Origin: Micractinium sp. NFX-FRZ
Taxonomy: Eukaryota > Chlorophyta > Trebouxiophyceae > Chlorellales > Chlorellaceae
Direction: 5' to 3'
DNA: 64,000 nt
Assembly: GCA_029339195.1 (NCBI GenBank)
Contig: JAPTJF010000021.1
Location: 124,001 to 188,000, forward strand
The notes beneath the pieces are model-generated. The model made no database searches. It had not been told where the DNA came from and worked only from the letters and a program-made list of their open reading frames with translations. Position 1 is the stretch's first letter. Each line of letters begins with the position of its first letter. The translations under genes were made by a program, and so were the position numbers. This document shows positions 21,890 to 33,900 of this stretch, piece by piece.

Positions 21890-24586
21890 TCAGTTCATCA
21901 TGGGGCTTGTGGTGCTGCCGCCCGCCTGGCTGGCGCGCGGCGTCCCCCCGCCGTGCATGCTGACGTCTGAGCTGGCGGGCTGAGCTGGCGTGGCAGGGGG
22001 CACCCGCTTCTTAGGCTTGTACCTGCGGCGCATGTGGGGTGCAACAAACAAGGATGGGAGCACGCATTTGTCAGACGTCTGAGCTGGCAGGCTGAGCTGG
22101 CGCGGCTTTTAGGCTTCTCATGAGGGTGAAGGGTGAGTGACGTCGTAGACTGGTCGACCAGTCTACCAACACGCAGGACAGGCCTGGCACAGCAGGTCTG
22201 CAAGGGCCACAGTGCCAGGCGCCACAGCACGCAGGGCAGGAGGCCAGCGGTGCTGTGCCCGTCGCCCGATGCCCGTCCTTGATCCCTGCCACCCCCTGCT
22301 CTGGCCCCTCCCTAGGACTCACATCACTGTGGTGACGTATTTGGAGCGGTAGCGGTGCGTGGTGCCAACCACCATGGCGTGTGTGCTGGTGGTCATGCGC
22401 TGCGGGAAGGGAGGAACAAGATGGCAGGGCAGGGCAGGGTTGAGCAGGGAAGTGAAGTGAAGGGTAGCGTGGCAGGGCATGGAAGGCGGGGACGTCAAGG
22501 CGTGGGCAGGATGGGCAGGGGTTGAGGTGCCAGGGGTGCATATCAACAGGTGATTAGCAGGACAGGCTGCACCGCCCTTGCAGCAGATGCGCACACATGG
22601 GCACCAGGGGAGCACCAGCCCCAGGGCACCACCAGGCTTGCCTGAAGGTAGATCTGGCTGGGGATGCGGCAGGATATACACCCCACTCCCACTCCCACAC
22701 GATAACAGAACGGTTGCACGCCCCCTTGCAGGATTGCCAGCACTTGCAAGCAGGCAGGGGCGGGTGGAAACACGTGAAGGCCGCCCCTCAACCCACCGCA
22801 CCCCGCCCTTTCGTTTAGCCTGACCATCACCCTCATGCTGGGGCTTGCCTGCAGGTAGATGTGGTTGAGGATGACGTGCTGCGGCCGGGGCAGCGCTGCG
22901 ATTGCGTCCATGGCGGGCGGCACGTTGAGCAGGCTCAGCTGCAGCTGCGGCGGCATCAGCGGCGGCTCCTTCAAAAAGTCCTCCGTGGCGGGCGGCGCGC
23001 TGTTGTAGCTGCTGGGTGGAGAGGGCGGGGGGTCAAACCCGGCCAGGCTCTCCAAGTTCTCGGGCACATACTCCTGAGGGCAAACAACAACGTGAGGGGG
23101 CAGGGCGGAGCGGTGAGCAAGGAAGCGCGGTGAGCAAAATGGCATGCGCGGTGCTTTCAGGCAATCTATTGGGAGCGCGGGGGGTGGGTGACGGCAACAC
23201 TGCTGGCGCTCCGCCTGCCCGGCCGCATGCCAGCATGGACGCCCAGCTCCAACACGCACACACTGCTGTGCACGTTGTTTCCCCTGCACCGTCAGCACAC
23301 TGCCCATGCTGCCCATGGCCCCCGTACCCTCAGTTTCCCTCACAAATTGTGACCCTTCATCACTGCCACCCCTCACCTGCACCGCCAGCACGGTGTTGAT
23401 GCTTCCCATGCCCCGCAAACCTGCATTCCTTTCACGACCTATGCTTCCCTTGCCCCGTAAACCTGCATTCCCTTTAACCTTTGACCTATGAGCCTATGAC
23501 TCAAGTACGCCACCGCCCCCCTCACCTGCACCTCCAGCACGTTGTTGATGTTGCCCATGTCGTCGTACATGGAGGGCAGGTTGGGGTCGTGCCGCCACTG
23601 GCCGTCCACAATGAACTTGTACTGCAGGGGTGGCATGGCAGGCGGGGGAGGCAGCGGAAAGGTGCCGGTGGGCAGGGGGCATGCAAACAGTGCAGCCGGC
23701 AGGCCATGCCCCTGCCAGCCCACAACCAGCATCACATTTGACGAGTTGAGGTGAAACCAGCAATCAGGAGCTTTGACCCAGCCCGCATTCAACCCTCATC
23801 CTCCCTACCTGGTACACCCCGGGGGCCAGCAGCTTGACGAGCGTGAAGTCCTTGCCGCTGCGCTGCATCGTGTAGCGCTGCGTCCAGTTGTCAAAGCTGC
23901 CCTCCAGCTCGACGTGGTTGCCGCCGTGCGCCCATACAATCACCGTGGGCACCAGCTTGGGCTGTGCGCCCCAGCTGTGGGCAGATCGGCAGGTGTCGGG
24001 GAGGGTGAAGGGGTGAGGGAAAGACGAGGTGCGCGCAGGAAAGCATCGGTGCAAGCGCAGCGCAGTCCGGGGCACCTGGGGCGCTCTTGGCACATGGTGC
24101 CGGCGAGCGCAGCATGCACGACAGCCCTCAAGCCTGGCAGCTGTTCAAGCACAACACGCCAATGCGCACTGCTGCCCCTCAGCATGCTGATTGCCCCTGC
24201 TCGCCAACACACATCCCCCGCATCCCCCCGCAGTGCAGGGCCTCACCCTGCAAACTCGCTCTGTCCATAGACGGAGCCGCCCCGTGCATACTCCTCCCCC
24301 TTGGGGATGGGCTCCATTGCGACCTGCGGGCTGTAAGTCAGCGGCGAGCCAGGCACAGGCGGCGATCCGCGGCCGTAGCTGTGGCCCCCGCTGCCGTGGT
24401 CTTCGTACTCTGCCGGCGTGTGCCCGCCGCCGCCGCTGTGGCGCGGTCGCGCCTTGCCCTGCGTCTGGCCCTGCACGCCGGCGCATGGGACGATCGTGGC
24501 TACGGTGAGCACTCCCGACAGCTGGGCGCGCATGTGGTGCGTAGGAGAGGAGAGAAGTGCTTGCTGCTAGCGGCAGTGCTCACCAT
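21890..24586 (-). CDS. KINbeta: SnRK1/AMPK regulatory beta subunit with CBM48 and ASC domains
   Basis: This is the scaffold subunit of the plant-type SNF1/AMPK energy-sensing kinase. Exons (minus): 24584-24586, 24247-24470, 23809-23974, 23526-23621, 22849-23073, 22323-22399, 21890-22022; 307 residues. Exon 1 codes only for the initiator Met. Splicing to exon 2 gives MGQTQGKARPRHSG, a classic Met-Gly N-myristoylation start, which is why I prefer it to the unspliced in-frame ATG at 24533. CBM48 glycogen-binding fold: VPTVIVWAHGGNHVELEGSF, DNW and GQWRHDP carry the two sugar-contact Trp. ASC domain: PPQLQLSLLN, LPRPQHVILNHIYLQ, then MVVGTTHRYRSKYVTTVMYK. Intron 5 appears to use a GC donor (CAG/GCAAGC). 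Introns 5 and 6 carry exon-edge copies. It diverges from the prohibitin gene. Confidence 0.92.
22074..22105. repeat. Copy of last-exon segment in SnRK1-beta intron 6
   Basis: GACGTCTGAGCTGGC and its surroundings at 22074-22105 repeat 21962-21993 inside the last coding exon, about 111 bp away. The match then fades toward 22120. Confidence 0.85.
22634..22657. repeat. Copy of exon-5 GC-donor junction in SnRK1-beta intron 5
   Basis: The segment AGGCTTGCCTGAAGGTAGAT repeats the real exon 5 end with its GC donor at about 22842-22866. It is embedded in the same intron, about 208 bp from the original. Confidence 0.75.
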
Positions 24587-24932
24587 CGCCGCCCCGCGGG
24601 GCCCGACACCGCTGACGGTGCTCCTACAGCTGTGAGGCACTCGTTTCCCGCCGGCACGGGAGGCCCTCTCGGTCGCTGGGCTGCCGGCAGTGGCGTCGGA
24701 AGGATGGGCTTCTTGCAAACACCGAGACGGCGTCTCAACTGCACATCCCAATGCACAGGCCTGATGGACTAGTCGAGGGCCCTCGGCAGGTGAGGCTTTG
24801 TTTTGTGGCACTGCCAGCTCACCCTTTCGCGCGATTGGCTCCTCACGCCTCTGCGACCTCCTGTCTGCTGTTGCATTGACTGAACTACACCATCAGGGCC
24901 TTGGAAGGAGACAACAGCGGGCCTCAGCAACC
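24587..24932. promoter_or_regulatory. Shared upstream region of SnRK1-beta and prohibitin
   Basis: The divergent start codons are 346 bp apart. An inverted CCAAT element (ATTGG, 24835-24839) lies about 95 bp before the prohibitin ATG. A role for it is inference from position. Confidence 0.5.
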
Positions 24933-27252
24933 ATGGCGCAGAAGGAGGCAGCCGCGGCGCTGGCAAACCTGCTCAGCAAGGTGGCGCGGTACTCGGTCAT
25001 CCTGGGTATCGGTGGCTCCGCGCTGCAGGCCTCCCTATACACAGGTGGGCGGCATGTGGGGGGAGATGCTCGCTAGCGTGGCCGACCCCAACCCAGACGC
25101 CTCTCCACCCCGCGGGACCGCCGATCCAGGGGATTGAGACCGCCCTGAGCGGTGCTGTAAGGCTCCTGAACGGCGAGAGCTCCCCGCTTACTGCCGCACC
25201 GCCACCGCCGCCACCGCCGCCGGCTCACCTGTCTGTTCATCCCCTGCCTGCCTGCAGTCGATGGCGGCGAGCGGGCGGTGATGTACGACCGTATCCAGGG
25301 TGTGCTGGACGAGCCGATTGGGGAGGGCACGCACGTGCGGATCCCCTGGTTCCAGACGCCAAATGTGATGGACATCCGCACCCGCCCCCGCTCCATTTCC
25401 TCCGTCACCGGAACCAAGGGTGCGCCGTTGGTGTGGGTGGGTGGGTGCCCTATAATAGTGTGTTCGAAGGCAGGGTAGATCAGTGGTGGCAGTCTGGGCG
25501 GGGGCTCAGGAGGTGGAGGCGGTGCAGTAAGAGCAGTGGAAGTGGTGCAGTGGGGGGAAGGGGTGTAGAGAGGCGCGTCGAGGCCGCACAGTGCTGGCAC
25601 CTCTTGAAGTGCAGGGCAAGCCCCCACCCCTTCTTGCCTCCTTGATGTCCCATCATCTCGTCCAGACCATCCTGTCTTTGGCTGCCTGCAAACTGCCTGC
25701 AACTGGTCAACACGATTCGTGCAGGCAGCCGAGGGCACGTCTGTTGCTCACCGCCCACCCTGCATCGCTCGCACCTGTTCATTCCTCCACTGCAGACCTG
25801 CAGATGGTGAACATCACGCTGCGCGTGCTGTCCAAGCCCGACGTGGAGCAGCTTCCCCGCATCTTCCGGGTGCGTGCATGCTCTGGCACTCTTGATATTG
25901 ATCCTGAAGCTGTCGCCAACAGCAGCAGCGCTTGCGTCCGTGGCGGCAAGAGGAATGCGGGGGCCAGGGCGTGGAGAAGAGGAGCTGCCGCCCTGCCCGT
26001 GCTCCCTGCTCCGTGCCTCCTGCCTGCCATCGTATTTGCCGGCACCCTGCCTGGTATGCTGGCGCCGCCTTGCCCCTCGCTGGGAAGAGAGCCTGGACGT
26101 TTAGGCTGTGGCTCGCTCGCCCCTTCGCTGGCAGCAAGTACCCCAGTTTGTGTTCTTCCCTCCGCTCACACCTCCTCCTGCCTCTCACACTCCAGAACCT
26201 TGGCACGGACTGGGATGAGCGTGTGCTGCCGTCCATCGGCAACGAGGTGCTCAAGGCTGAAGTGGCGAAGTACCAGGCGGAGCAGCTGCTGACTCAGCGT
26301 GACCAGGTGTCGGCCGCTGTGCGTGACTCGCTCATGAAGCGGGCCACCGAGTTCAACATCCTGGTGAGGGGATTGACTTAATTTCTTTTCCTGTCCGCTC
26401 TGTGTTCTCTGGGGTGTTGCCTGGGGTGTTGTCGAGTGCACGACTCGTTCAGACGCAGGCAACTAAGACGTGGCCACCAGCCACTTGCGGAGCTACCCAT
26501 GGTTGTTGGAGAGTGAACCTAAGGTTACAGTTACCTCACCTACCAACCTACTGTCCCGCGTGCCCTCCCCACAGGTTGACGACGTGGCCATCACCCACCT
26601 GTCTTTCGGCACCGAGTTCACAAAGGCTGTGGAGAGCAAGCAGGTGGCGCAGCAGGAGGCGGAGCGCGCGCGGTTTGTGGTGATGAAGGCGGACCAGGTG
26701 CGCTCGACTGCCTTCTTTGGATGGTTCGACTGGTTCATATTTGAGGTGGCGGAGTGGGGCAGTCTGTGGGGATGAGCGCCGATGGGGGCCTAGGCCTGCA
26801 AGCTGCCATTCTCGCCTGATTGGACTGGCTTACAGTGAGGTGGTTTTGTGGTGATGAGGGGCTAATGGGTGGGGAACGTGCCTCCATACCGCCGCTGCAC
26901 CACCTCCCCAAGCACGCTGCCGCATCTGCCGCTGCACAAGTGTTCCAGCGCCGCCCCGCCCGCCTTGCTCTATGCCTCATGTTATGCCTTTGCCTCACGC
27001 TGTGCCACGCTGTGCTATGCCCGCCCCGCATTGCTGCAGGAGCGCAAGGCGGCGGTCATCCGCGCCGAGGGCGAGTCAGAGTCGGCCAAGCTGATTTCCG
27101 ATGCTACCAAGTCGGCGGGCATGGGCCTGATTGAGCTGCGCCGCATCGAGGCGGCGCGCGACATTGCCGGCACCCTGTCCAAGAGCAGGAACGTGGTGTA
27201 CCTGCCATCTGGCGGTCCTCAGATGCTGCTGGGCATGAACCCCGGGCAGTAG
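24933..27252 (+). CDS. PHB1: Prohibitin (mitochondrial inner-membrane ring scaffold)
   Basis: It forms ring complexes with its partner prohibitin in the mitochondrial inner membrane and supports protein turnover and cristae. Exons: 24933-25044, 25258-25419, 25796-25869, 26196-26363, 26575-26697, 27040-27252; 283 residues, the normal family length. An N-terminal hydrophobic anchor (about residues 18-36, [19 protein letters not shown]) precedes the SPFH/band 7 domain: [30 protein letters not shown], then [50 protein letters not shown], and the coiled-coil [15 protein letters not shown] leading to [13 protein letters not shown]. The ATG lies in CAACCATGG, a good start context. Short introns follow GT-AG. 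Type 1 rather than type 2 prohibitin is judged from overall likeness, so the partner type is slightly uncertain. Confidence 0.96.
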
Positions 27253-27949
27253 AGGAGCGGCTGGCTGTAGTGCGGTGGTACCACAGCTGTAGTTGAGGAC
27301 AGTACCGCTAGTCGCGTTCTGTGCCCTGGTGCAGCTGCAGTGTGCGCAGCAGGCGGCCTGGCCACTTCCCAGCCGCCTGGCTCCACTTCCGCTGGGGCGG
27401 CTGGTGTCTATGCGCATGCATGTGTGCCTGCTGCACGCCCCGCCCCTGCTACGAATGTCGATACCGCACTCCCTTTTCTCTGTTGCTGCTGCTGCTTTGG
27501 GGCGCCCCCCTCATCTGATTGCGTTCTTTTTCCTGCCTCTCACTCTGCGCCGCGCCGGTTGGCGCTGGCTCCTGTAACCCCCTCTGCTGCCACACTGCTG
27601 GATTGGGGGTCAGGCGAGGCAGTCGCTTGTGGGGATGCCAAACAGCGCAACATAAAATGCGTGACGAGAAGAGAGGGCAGGGTGGAGCAGATGGGGTGGG
27701 TTGGTCAAACAGGGAGGGTGCAGGGGGTGCATCAGCACAGCGTTCATAATGAAATCAAAATGGGCACACAATCAGAACAGGGGTCTCCACACACGTGTCG
27801 GGCTGCCAGGTGGTTCAGGCTGCCGCAGCAGGGCGCCGCGAGAGGCTGCGCTTGCACTGGCAACCTCTGTCCGATTGGAGAGGCGCAACGCGTGTGGGCG
27901 CTTTGCGCTGCCTGCCAGCCTGGCAGGCGCGCCGCCAGCTCAGCAGCGC
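27253..27949. other. Intergenic region between convergent genes
   Basis: Prohibitin and the GC1-like gene end toward each other here. A candidate TGTAA for prohibitin lies at 27573-27577. No gene is supportable. Confidence 0.6.
27573..27577 (+). terminator. Candidate TGTAA poly(A) signal of prohibitin
   Basis: TGTAA lies 321 nt after the stop, a plausible distance in green algae. Confidence 0.5.
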
Positions 27950-30683
27950 TCACCGCAGCACCGCGCGCAGCGCGTCGCCGACCTGGCTGTACTTGAACTT
28001 GAAGCCGGCGTCCTGTGCGCGTGTGGGCACCACGCGCTGCCCCTCCAGCACCACGTTGGCGCCCTCACCCAGCAGCGTGCGCAGCGCAAAGTCGGGGACG
28101 GGCACCAGGGAGGGGCGGCCCATCACAGAGCCCAGCGCGGAGCACAGCTCGCCCATGCGCACCTGAGGCAGCGGAGCAGGGAGGGCGGCAGGGGTGGGGC
28201 GTATGGTGGGTGGTAGGCCACGGCGGGCGAGTGGCTGCAGTGCCAGCAAGCAGCGCCCGCCACTGGGCGGCACGCCTGCTGGCCAGCGCTCGGCCACTGC
28301 CAGCCGGTGCCTTGGCAATGCTGCTGCTGCGCCGTCCATCACCCACCCACCCACCCACCAAACCAATCATCAACACCGCCTCAGCAGGCTGCAGGCGGTG
28401 GAGTTGTATGCCCCCCCACCAGCTGGCCTCCCGCCACACAAGCTACGCGCACACCCAGCCAGAAGAGCGGTGGAAAGAACTAGCAAAGAGGCCAAGAGAA
28501 GAAATAGCAGGGGCCACTCACTGGGTTGGGTGCAGTGGCGTTGTATGACCCCTGCCAGCTGTCGTTGCTAATCGCCTCCAGCACCATGGCCACCACGTCA
28601 TCCCTGCACAGCGCGGCACAGCATGGCGACCACAGCGTGGTGGCAAGGGTGAGCACGCAGCACACCATGACACGGCACAGCGCAGCGCAGCAATGCACGG
28701 TGATCACCTGTTGTCCACACAAACCACCACAACCCTCTCTCCCTCCCCACCGATGCATCCAGCTGCACCACTGCTGGCCCCTCGCCACGCGGCCTCCGCA
28801 CAAGTCGCTCACACCCCACATCACCCCACACACCCACCCAGCCCACCCAGCGCTGCTTCACCCCCAGACCCCCACCTCTCACCCAGCCCACCCAGCGCCC
28901 ACCTGTGGATCCAGCTGCACCACTGCCGCCCGCTGCCCAGCGGCCCCCCAGCAAAGATGGAGAAGACGGGGATCATGCGCCCCAGGGCGCCGCCCTCCTT
29001 GGCCAGCACGATGCCGGTGCGCAGCACCACCACGCGGCACGACGCCTTGCCCGCCGCCGACTCCCACTCGCGGCACACCTCGGCCAGGTAGTCCCGCCCG
29101 GGCCCCGAGCTCTCGCTGAAGGTCTGGGACTGCAGCTGGGGGGGCGGCAGGGAGGGGGGGAGGGGGAGGGCGCAGGGCGGGTGAGCGAGATCGGGGGCGG
29201 ATGTTGGGCAAGGAAGGGGAAGAGGGGGGGCTCCCAGGGGAGGAGGGTTTGGCAATGCAGCTGGGGGGCACGGGAAGAGTGAGCCGGGGGAGGCAGGGTT
29301 GGGCAGGCAATGTAAAGCGGGCTAGTAACAACATGGAGAGTTCACGTTGTGAGGTTTCCCCAACGTGGCTCAGCCACCACAATGTGCAGCAACCCACATC
29401 AACATCCACCCCCCCCTCCCCCGCCCCGCCGTCCACCCCAACCCCCCAATCAAATTGAAACAACCTGCTGTGACCTCCAGAAGAACAGAAGCAGAAGCAG
29501 GGCTCCCCACCCACCCCCTCCGCACTGACCTCGCTGTTGCCCTCGACTCCAACCCCCCAATCAAGTACTTTAAACAATCTGCTATACACTCCAAACTCTC
29601 TCCCACCCACCCCCTCCCTACTGACCTCGCTGTTGCCATAGTAGCCCACGGCGGAGGCGGAGACGAGCACCTTTGGGCGGGAGGCCTCGGGGCAGGCGTT
29701 GATTGCCTCCGCCAGCTGGCTGGTCACCGCCACACGGCTGCGCTTCACCTCTGCCTTGATCTCGGCAGTCCAACGGGTGGCAATGGGCTCGCCTGCAGCC
29801 GGGCAAAGAAGTGGCACAGAGGTTGTGAGTGTGGGAACAATATGAGCTTGAGACTGTGCTGTGGGGATCGACGTTGCAGTGAAGGCAATACTGCCGATGG
29901 GCGGGGGCTGGGTTGGTGGGGGAGCCGCTTAGGCAGGGCTTTCAGCAGCGCATGCCACTTGCCTTCAGGCTGTGGCAGCCCCTCCCATCCGCCTCCTTCG
30001 AAACAATTGCAGCACTTCTGCACCACCCACGTACCTGCCGCTGCCACCATCGCCCTGGCAGACCCCGGCGCTGATGCCACCTCCTTTAACACTGCCGCCC
30101 CACCAGGTCCACCCCTCACTGCCCAGGTGCACCCACCCTGCCAGGTTCACACTGCTTTGATGCAAACGCTGGGCAGAGCTCTCCTGTGCAGGCCCGCCCC
30201 ACCAGCTGCCCTTTGCCTCATTGCTGCCCGGGGGCGCACCCACCCACCTGCCAGGTTCACCACTGCAGCGCAGCCGCACACCGCCTCGCTCCACTGCGCT
30301 GGGGCCACAAACTGGAGCCCCGGGTAGGGCAGCTTGCCACGCGCCGTCACCACGTTGCGGGTCAGCACCCGCACGGCGTAGCCAGCTGCCTGCAGCTGCT
30401 TCACCAGCTGTGAGCCCACCAGCCCGGTGGCACCAGCCACCGCCACTGTGCCGGCGCTTGCCGCAGCCGCCGCTGCCACAGTGGGGCGCGTGCTGCGTTG
30501 CCGCGCGGCCGCCGTGAGCCGGCTGCTGCGGGCGGCGGCAAAGGCGGCGGCGCTGCCGGCGGCGGCCTTGCTGCTCAGCGAGGCGCCAGTGACAGCGCCT
30601 TGTGAGGGCCGACAGGCGGCCTTGCGCGCGCACTGATGCGCAGACAGCGCCGCAGTGGGCGCCCAAGAGAGTGTTGCGGACAT
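27950..30683 (-). CDS. Plastid SDR/epimerase-family protein, GC1 (AtSulA)/SDR39U1 type
   Basis: It is an NAD(P)-binding extended SDR of the YfcH/SDR39U1 group; the plant member GC1 influences plastid division. Exons (minus): 30248-30683, 29626-29792, 28903-29135, 28522-28603, 27950-28162; 376 residues. Residues 1 to about 75 are Ala/Ser/Arg-rich with few acids, fitting a transit peptide. The Rossmann motif follows ([18 protein letters not shown]). Family motifs include [66 protein letters not shown] (the WIHxDD signature), and [15 protein letters not shown]. The end resembles the family C-terminus ([14 protein letters not shown]). Its plastid-division role is known for the land-plant homologue and only inferred here. 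Introns 2 and 3 carry exon-edge copies. It diverges from the aminotransferase gene with 310 bp between start codons. Confidence 0.87.
28752..28774. repeat. Copy of exon-3 end in GC1-like intron 3
   Basis: ATCCAGCTGCACCACTGC at 28757-28774 repeats 28909-28926 at the end of exon 3, 152 bp away. Weaker matches extend downstream. Confidence 0.8.
29445..29541. repeat. Copy of exon-2 donor junction in GC1-like intron 2
   Basis: CACTGACCTCGCTGTTGCC within 29504-29541 repeats the true exon 2 end with its donor (29600-29638). The spacer beginning AACCCCCCAATCAA is repeated too. The period is about 97 bp. Confidence 0.88.
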
Positions 30684-30993
30684 ATTTGTTGGAGGTGCTG
30701 CTCAGGGAGGTGCTGCACCGGTGTGGGAGGCAATCGAGGCAAATATGGGGACCGCAGAGGGGATGCAGACGAGTTGATGAGGGCAATGCAGCGGGTAAGG
30801 AGGGGACCCCATCATGCTGCGGCCTCGCTGGCAGGGAAGCCGAGCATGGCAACGAGACGGCCCGCGAGTGATCTCCCCGCGCACTCACTGCTGCACCCGG
30901 CTTCTCCAGGTTTGGCGCTCACCCCACATCCCCAGCGGCATCTCCCCCAGCGGCACACCACCTGGGCGCGCGGCAGCGGCTGTGCAGTGCGCC
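30684..30993. promoter_or_regulatory. Shared upstream region of GC1-like and aminotransferase genes
   Basis: The divergent start codons are 310 bp apart. No clear core-promoter motif is visible. Confidence 0.45.
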
Positions 30994-33900
30994 ATGAGTC
31001 TGACAGCTCAGAGCCGGCAGCTAGGCGCTGCCCTGCAGCCGCAGCGGTGAGTGCGACTGCATTCACCCCTGCTTTGGTAAGCCCCTGCTCCGCTGTTTTG
31101 CGCTCACAGCCACCGTCTCCCACCGCCCCTGCAGGTCTTCCGCGCGACTGCAGCAGCCAGCGGGTGGAGCCGCGCGGTGAGGCCCCCTGCCGCCGGCCAG
31201 AAACCCTGCCGCTGCCTGGCGGCGGCGGCAGGCGGTGGTAGCTGCCAGCACTCAGCGCTGCACGCTGCTGTCCTCTTGCTGCTGGAGCCTTGTTAGTAGG
31301 CCTCGACCATTTGTCCCTTCTCTTGTGGCACTCAGCCCGCTCTTGCCCCCCTGCTGCCCTCCCACAGGCTTGCGGCGCCTCAGCGGCAGCAGCAGCGGCG
31401 GCGGCTGGCATGCGCCGCGCAGCTGACGGCAGAGGAGCAGACTACGGCGCCCCAGATTGACTGGGACACGCTTGGCTTCGGCCTGCAGCACGTCGGCTCG
31501 GTGCGTGCAGGGGGAAGGGGGTGCCAAGCCCCCGCTGAGGGGGCTGCTTGAACAACGCGGCATGCGGGCCGCATGCATGCACAAGCACACGCACACACGA
31601 TGCATGTAGGAAGGCAAGCTGCTTGTTCTCCCCGTGGCGTCCGCCCCCACCCTCACTCCCGAAATCCCTGCACGCCCTGCCTGCTCCCCTGCTGTGCTGT
31701 GCTGTGCTGTGCAGACCATGTTCATGGCCAGCTGCAGCGCGGAGGACGGCCAGTGGAGCGCTGGCGAGCTACAGCCGTACGGCCCGCTGCCCATGTTCCC
31801 CTCCGCCCAGGCGCTCAACTACGGGCAGGCCGTGTTCGAGGGGATGAAGGCGCAGCGCAGCGCCAAGGTATGGCACTGTTGCTTGGGTGCGGGTGCTGGT
31901 GTGCGGGTGTGCAGTTGTGCATTCAGATGCTTGCGGGTGCACGCCGCCCTGTGCAAAGGACGGCCAGCTGCCAGCCGTTGACGTTGCTGTGCCTGCTGTG
32001 CTATGCTGTGCAGGACCGCATCGTGCTGTTCCGCCCCGATGCCAACGCGGGGCGCATGGCTGAGGGCGCTGCCCGCCTCTCCATGGTGCCGCCCCCCAAG
32101 GAGCTCTTCCTTGAGGCCGTGAAGAAGGTGAGGAGGAGGATGTGCTTGTTGTGACAGAGCGGGTTGTTACAACAGAGGGTGGGGAGGTTGGCAGCCGCCT
32201 TTCCCAAGCGGTTCCCCCTCCCAAGCAGCTCTTCTCAGAGGCACTGCAGAGATCTGGGAGGAAGGTATGCGGCTGTGGGTGGCTGTAGCGTAATGGGCCA
32301 GGCAGATAAGGGAGAGGGGAGGAGAGGGGGTGTCTATGGGATGAACGCAGGTGGTGCCTGTGCTGCAGGGGAGATGTATGTGTAAGAGGGTAGGTGTGTG
32401 TGAGGGTAAGGAGCGGAACGTTGGAATGGAGGATGTGCCCAAGGTGAGAGTGCCTCAGAGTGGTGGCAGCAGGGTTCCAGCTGCTGTGTTTTTTGCTCAC
32501 ACACCTGCCCCGCTCCCCTCTCCCGCCCCCTTCCCCCCTATGTTCAGACCGTGGAGGCCAACGCCGCCTTTGTGCCACCCCAGGGCAAAGGCTCCCTCTA
32601 CCTGCGCCCCCTGCTGCTGGGCTCCGGCCCCATCCTGGGCCTCGGCCCCGCCCCCTCCTACACCCTGGTCGTGTACTGCGCCTCCGTGGGGGCCTACTTC
32701 AAGGGCGGCCAGCTCACCCCCATCGACCTCATCGTGGAGACGCGCTTCCACCGCGCCGCCCCGGGCGGCATGGGCGGCACCAAGTGCGCCGGCAACTACT
32801 CCCCCGTGCTGGTCACCCAGGTGGGAAGGGGGAGGAGGGCGTGCCAGCTGGAGGGCGATTGGTGTGGTGTTGAGGGAGGGGGAAGGTGTGGCGAAGTAGT
32901 CACCCGTGCTGGTCACAGGAGGTGGTATGCACTACTCTGGGTTGAGCTGGGCAGGCTGGAGGCAGGCTGGCGGGTGTGTGGTAGTGAGAAGCGTGCCCCC
33001 TCTTCTTTGATGGCACGGCGGCCTTGCGTACATTGATTCCAACCCCGGCACCTGCCCTCACGAGTGCTCCTGGTCCCACGGCAGCTGGCTGCGATACAGC
33101 GACCATCTGTACCTGGACGCTATGCCAGACCTGCAATTATCTGTGTCTGTTCTTACATGCCCTCATTCACGTGCCCCTCTTCCTCCCGCAGCTGCCGCCG
33201 AGAAGGAGTGGTACATGGATGTAGAGCACCTGGATGCTAAGCCAGACCTGCAACTTTCTGTGTCTTCTGACATGCTGCCATTCGCATTACCTTGTTATCC
33301 GCAGCTGGCGGCCAAGAAGGAGGGGTACAGCGACGTTGTGTACCTGGATGCCAAGACGGACACGTACCTGGAGGAGGTCTCATCTTGCAACATCTTTGTG
33401 GTCAAGGGCAAGACCATCCGCACGCCGCCGCTGTCGGTGAGCCGGCAGGGCGTGCCTTTGGTCATGTGGTGCGTGCTGGACAGGGGCAAGCCCTGCAGCT
33501 CCTGCATCTCTGCAGCTCGGCAGCTGTGCAGCTGGTGCAGCTCTGCCCGCCTGCCTGCCCGCCTTTCCCCCAGACGCTCCCTGACGTCCCCTTCCCCTGT
33601 CTGCCGCGCCCCCCCTGCTATCATTCGCTTCCCACCACCGCAGGGCACCATCCTGCCGGGCGTGACTCGGCGCTCCATCATTGAGCTGGCCCGCTCCCGC
33701 GGTTACACCGTGGAGGAGGTGCCAGTCTCCGTGGACGAGGCCATGCAGGCGGACGAGGTGGGCATGGGGGGCTAGGGTTTGGGTGCATGGGACGTGGGCG
33801 CGGTGTGACTTGGGGCTAGGGTTTGGATGGCCTGGAGCTGGGGTTGCAGCAGGGGAAGGAGGTGGGCGTTGGTGTATGTGATGTTGGGGTAGGAGGATGG

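Noticed and set aside
24500..24586. Unspliced 28-codon reading after the ATG at 24586 of the SnRK1-beta gene
   Set aside because: The frame ends quickly, and the GTGAGC right after ATG fits a donor giving a Met-Gly start.
33187..33275. Alternative exon 7 of BCAT
   Set aside because: In the exon phase it meets a TAG after ten codons and has no suitable donor, so it is a decayed copy.
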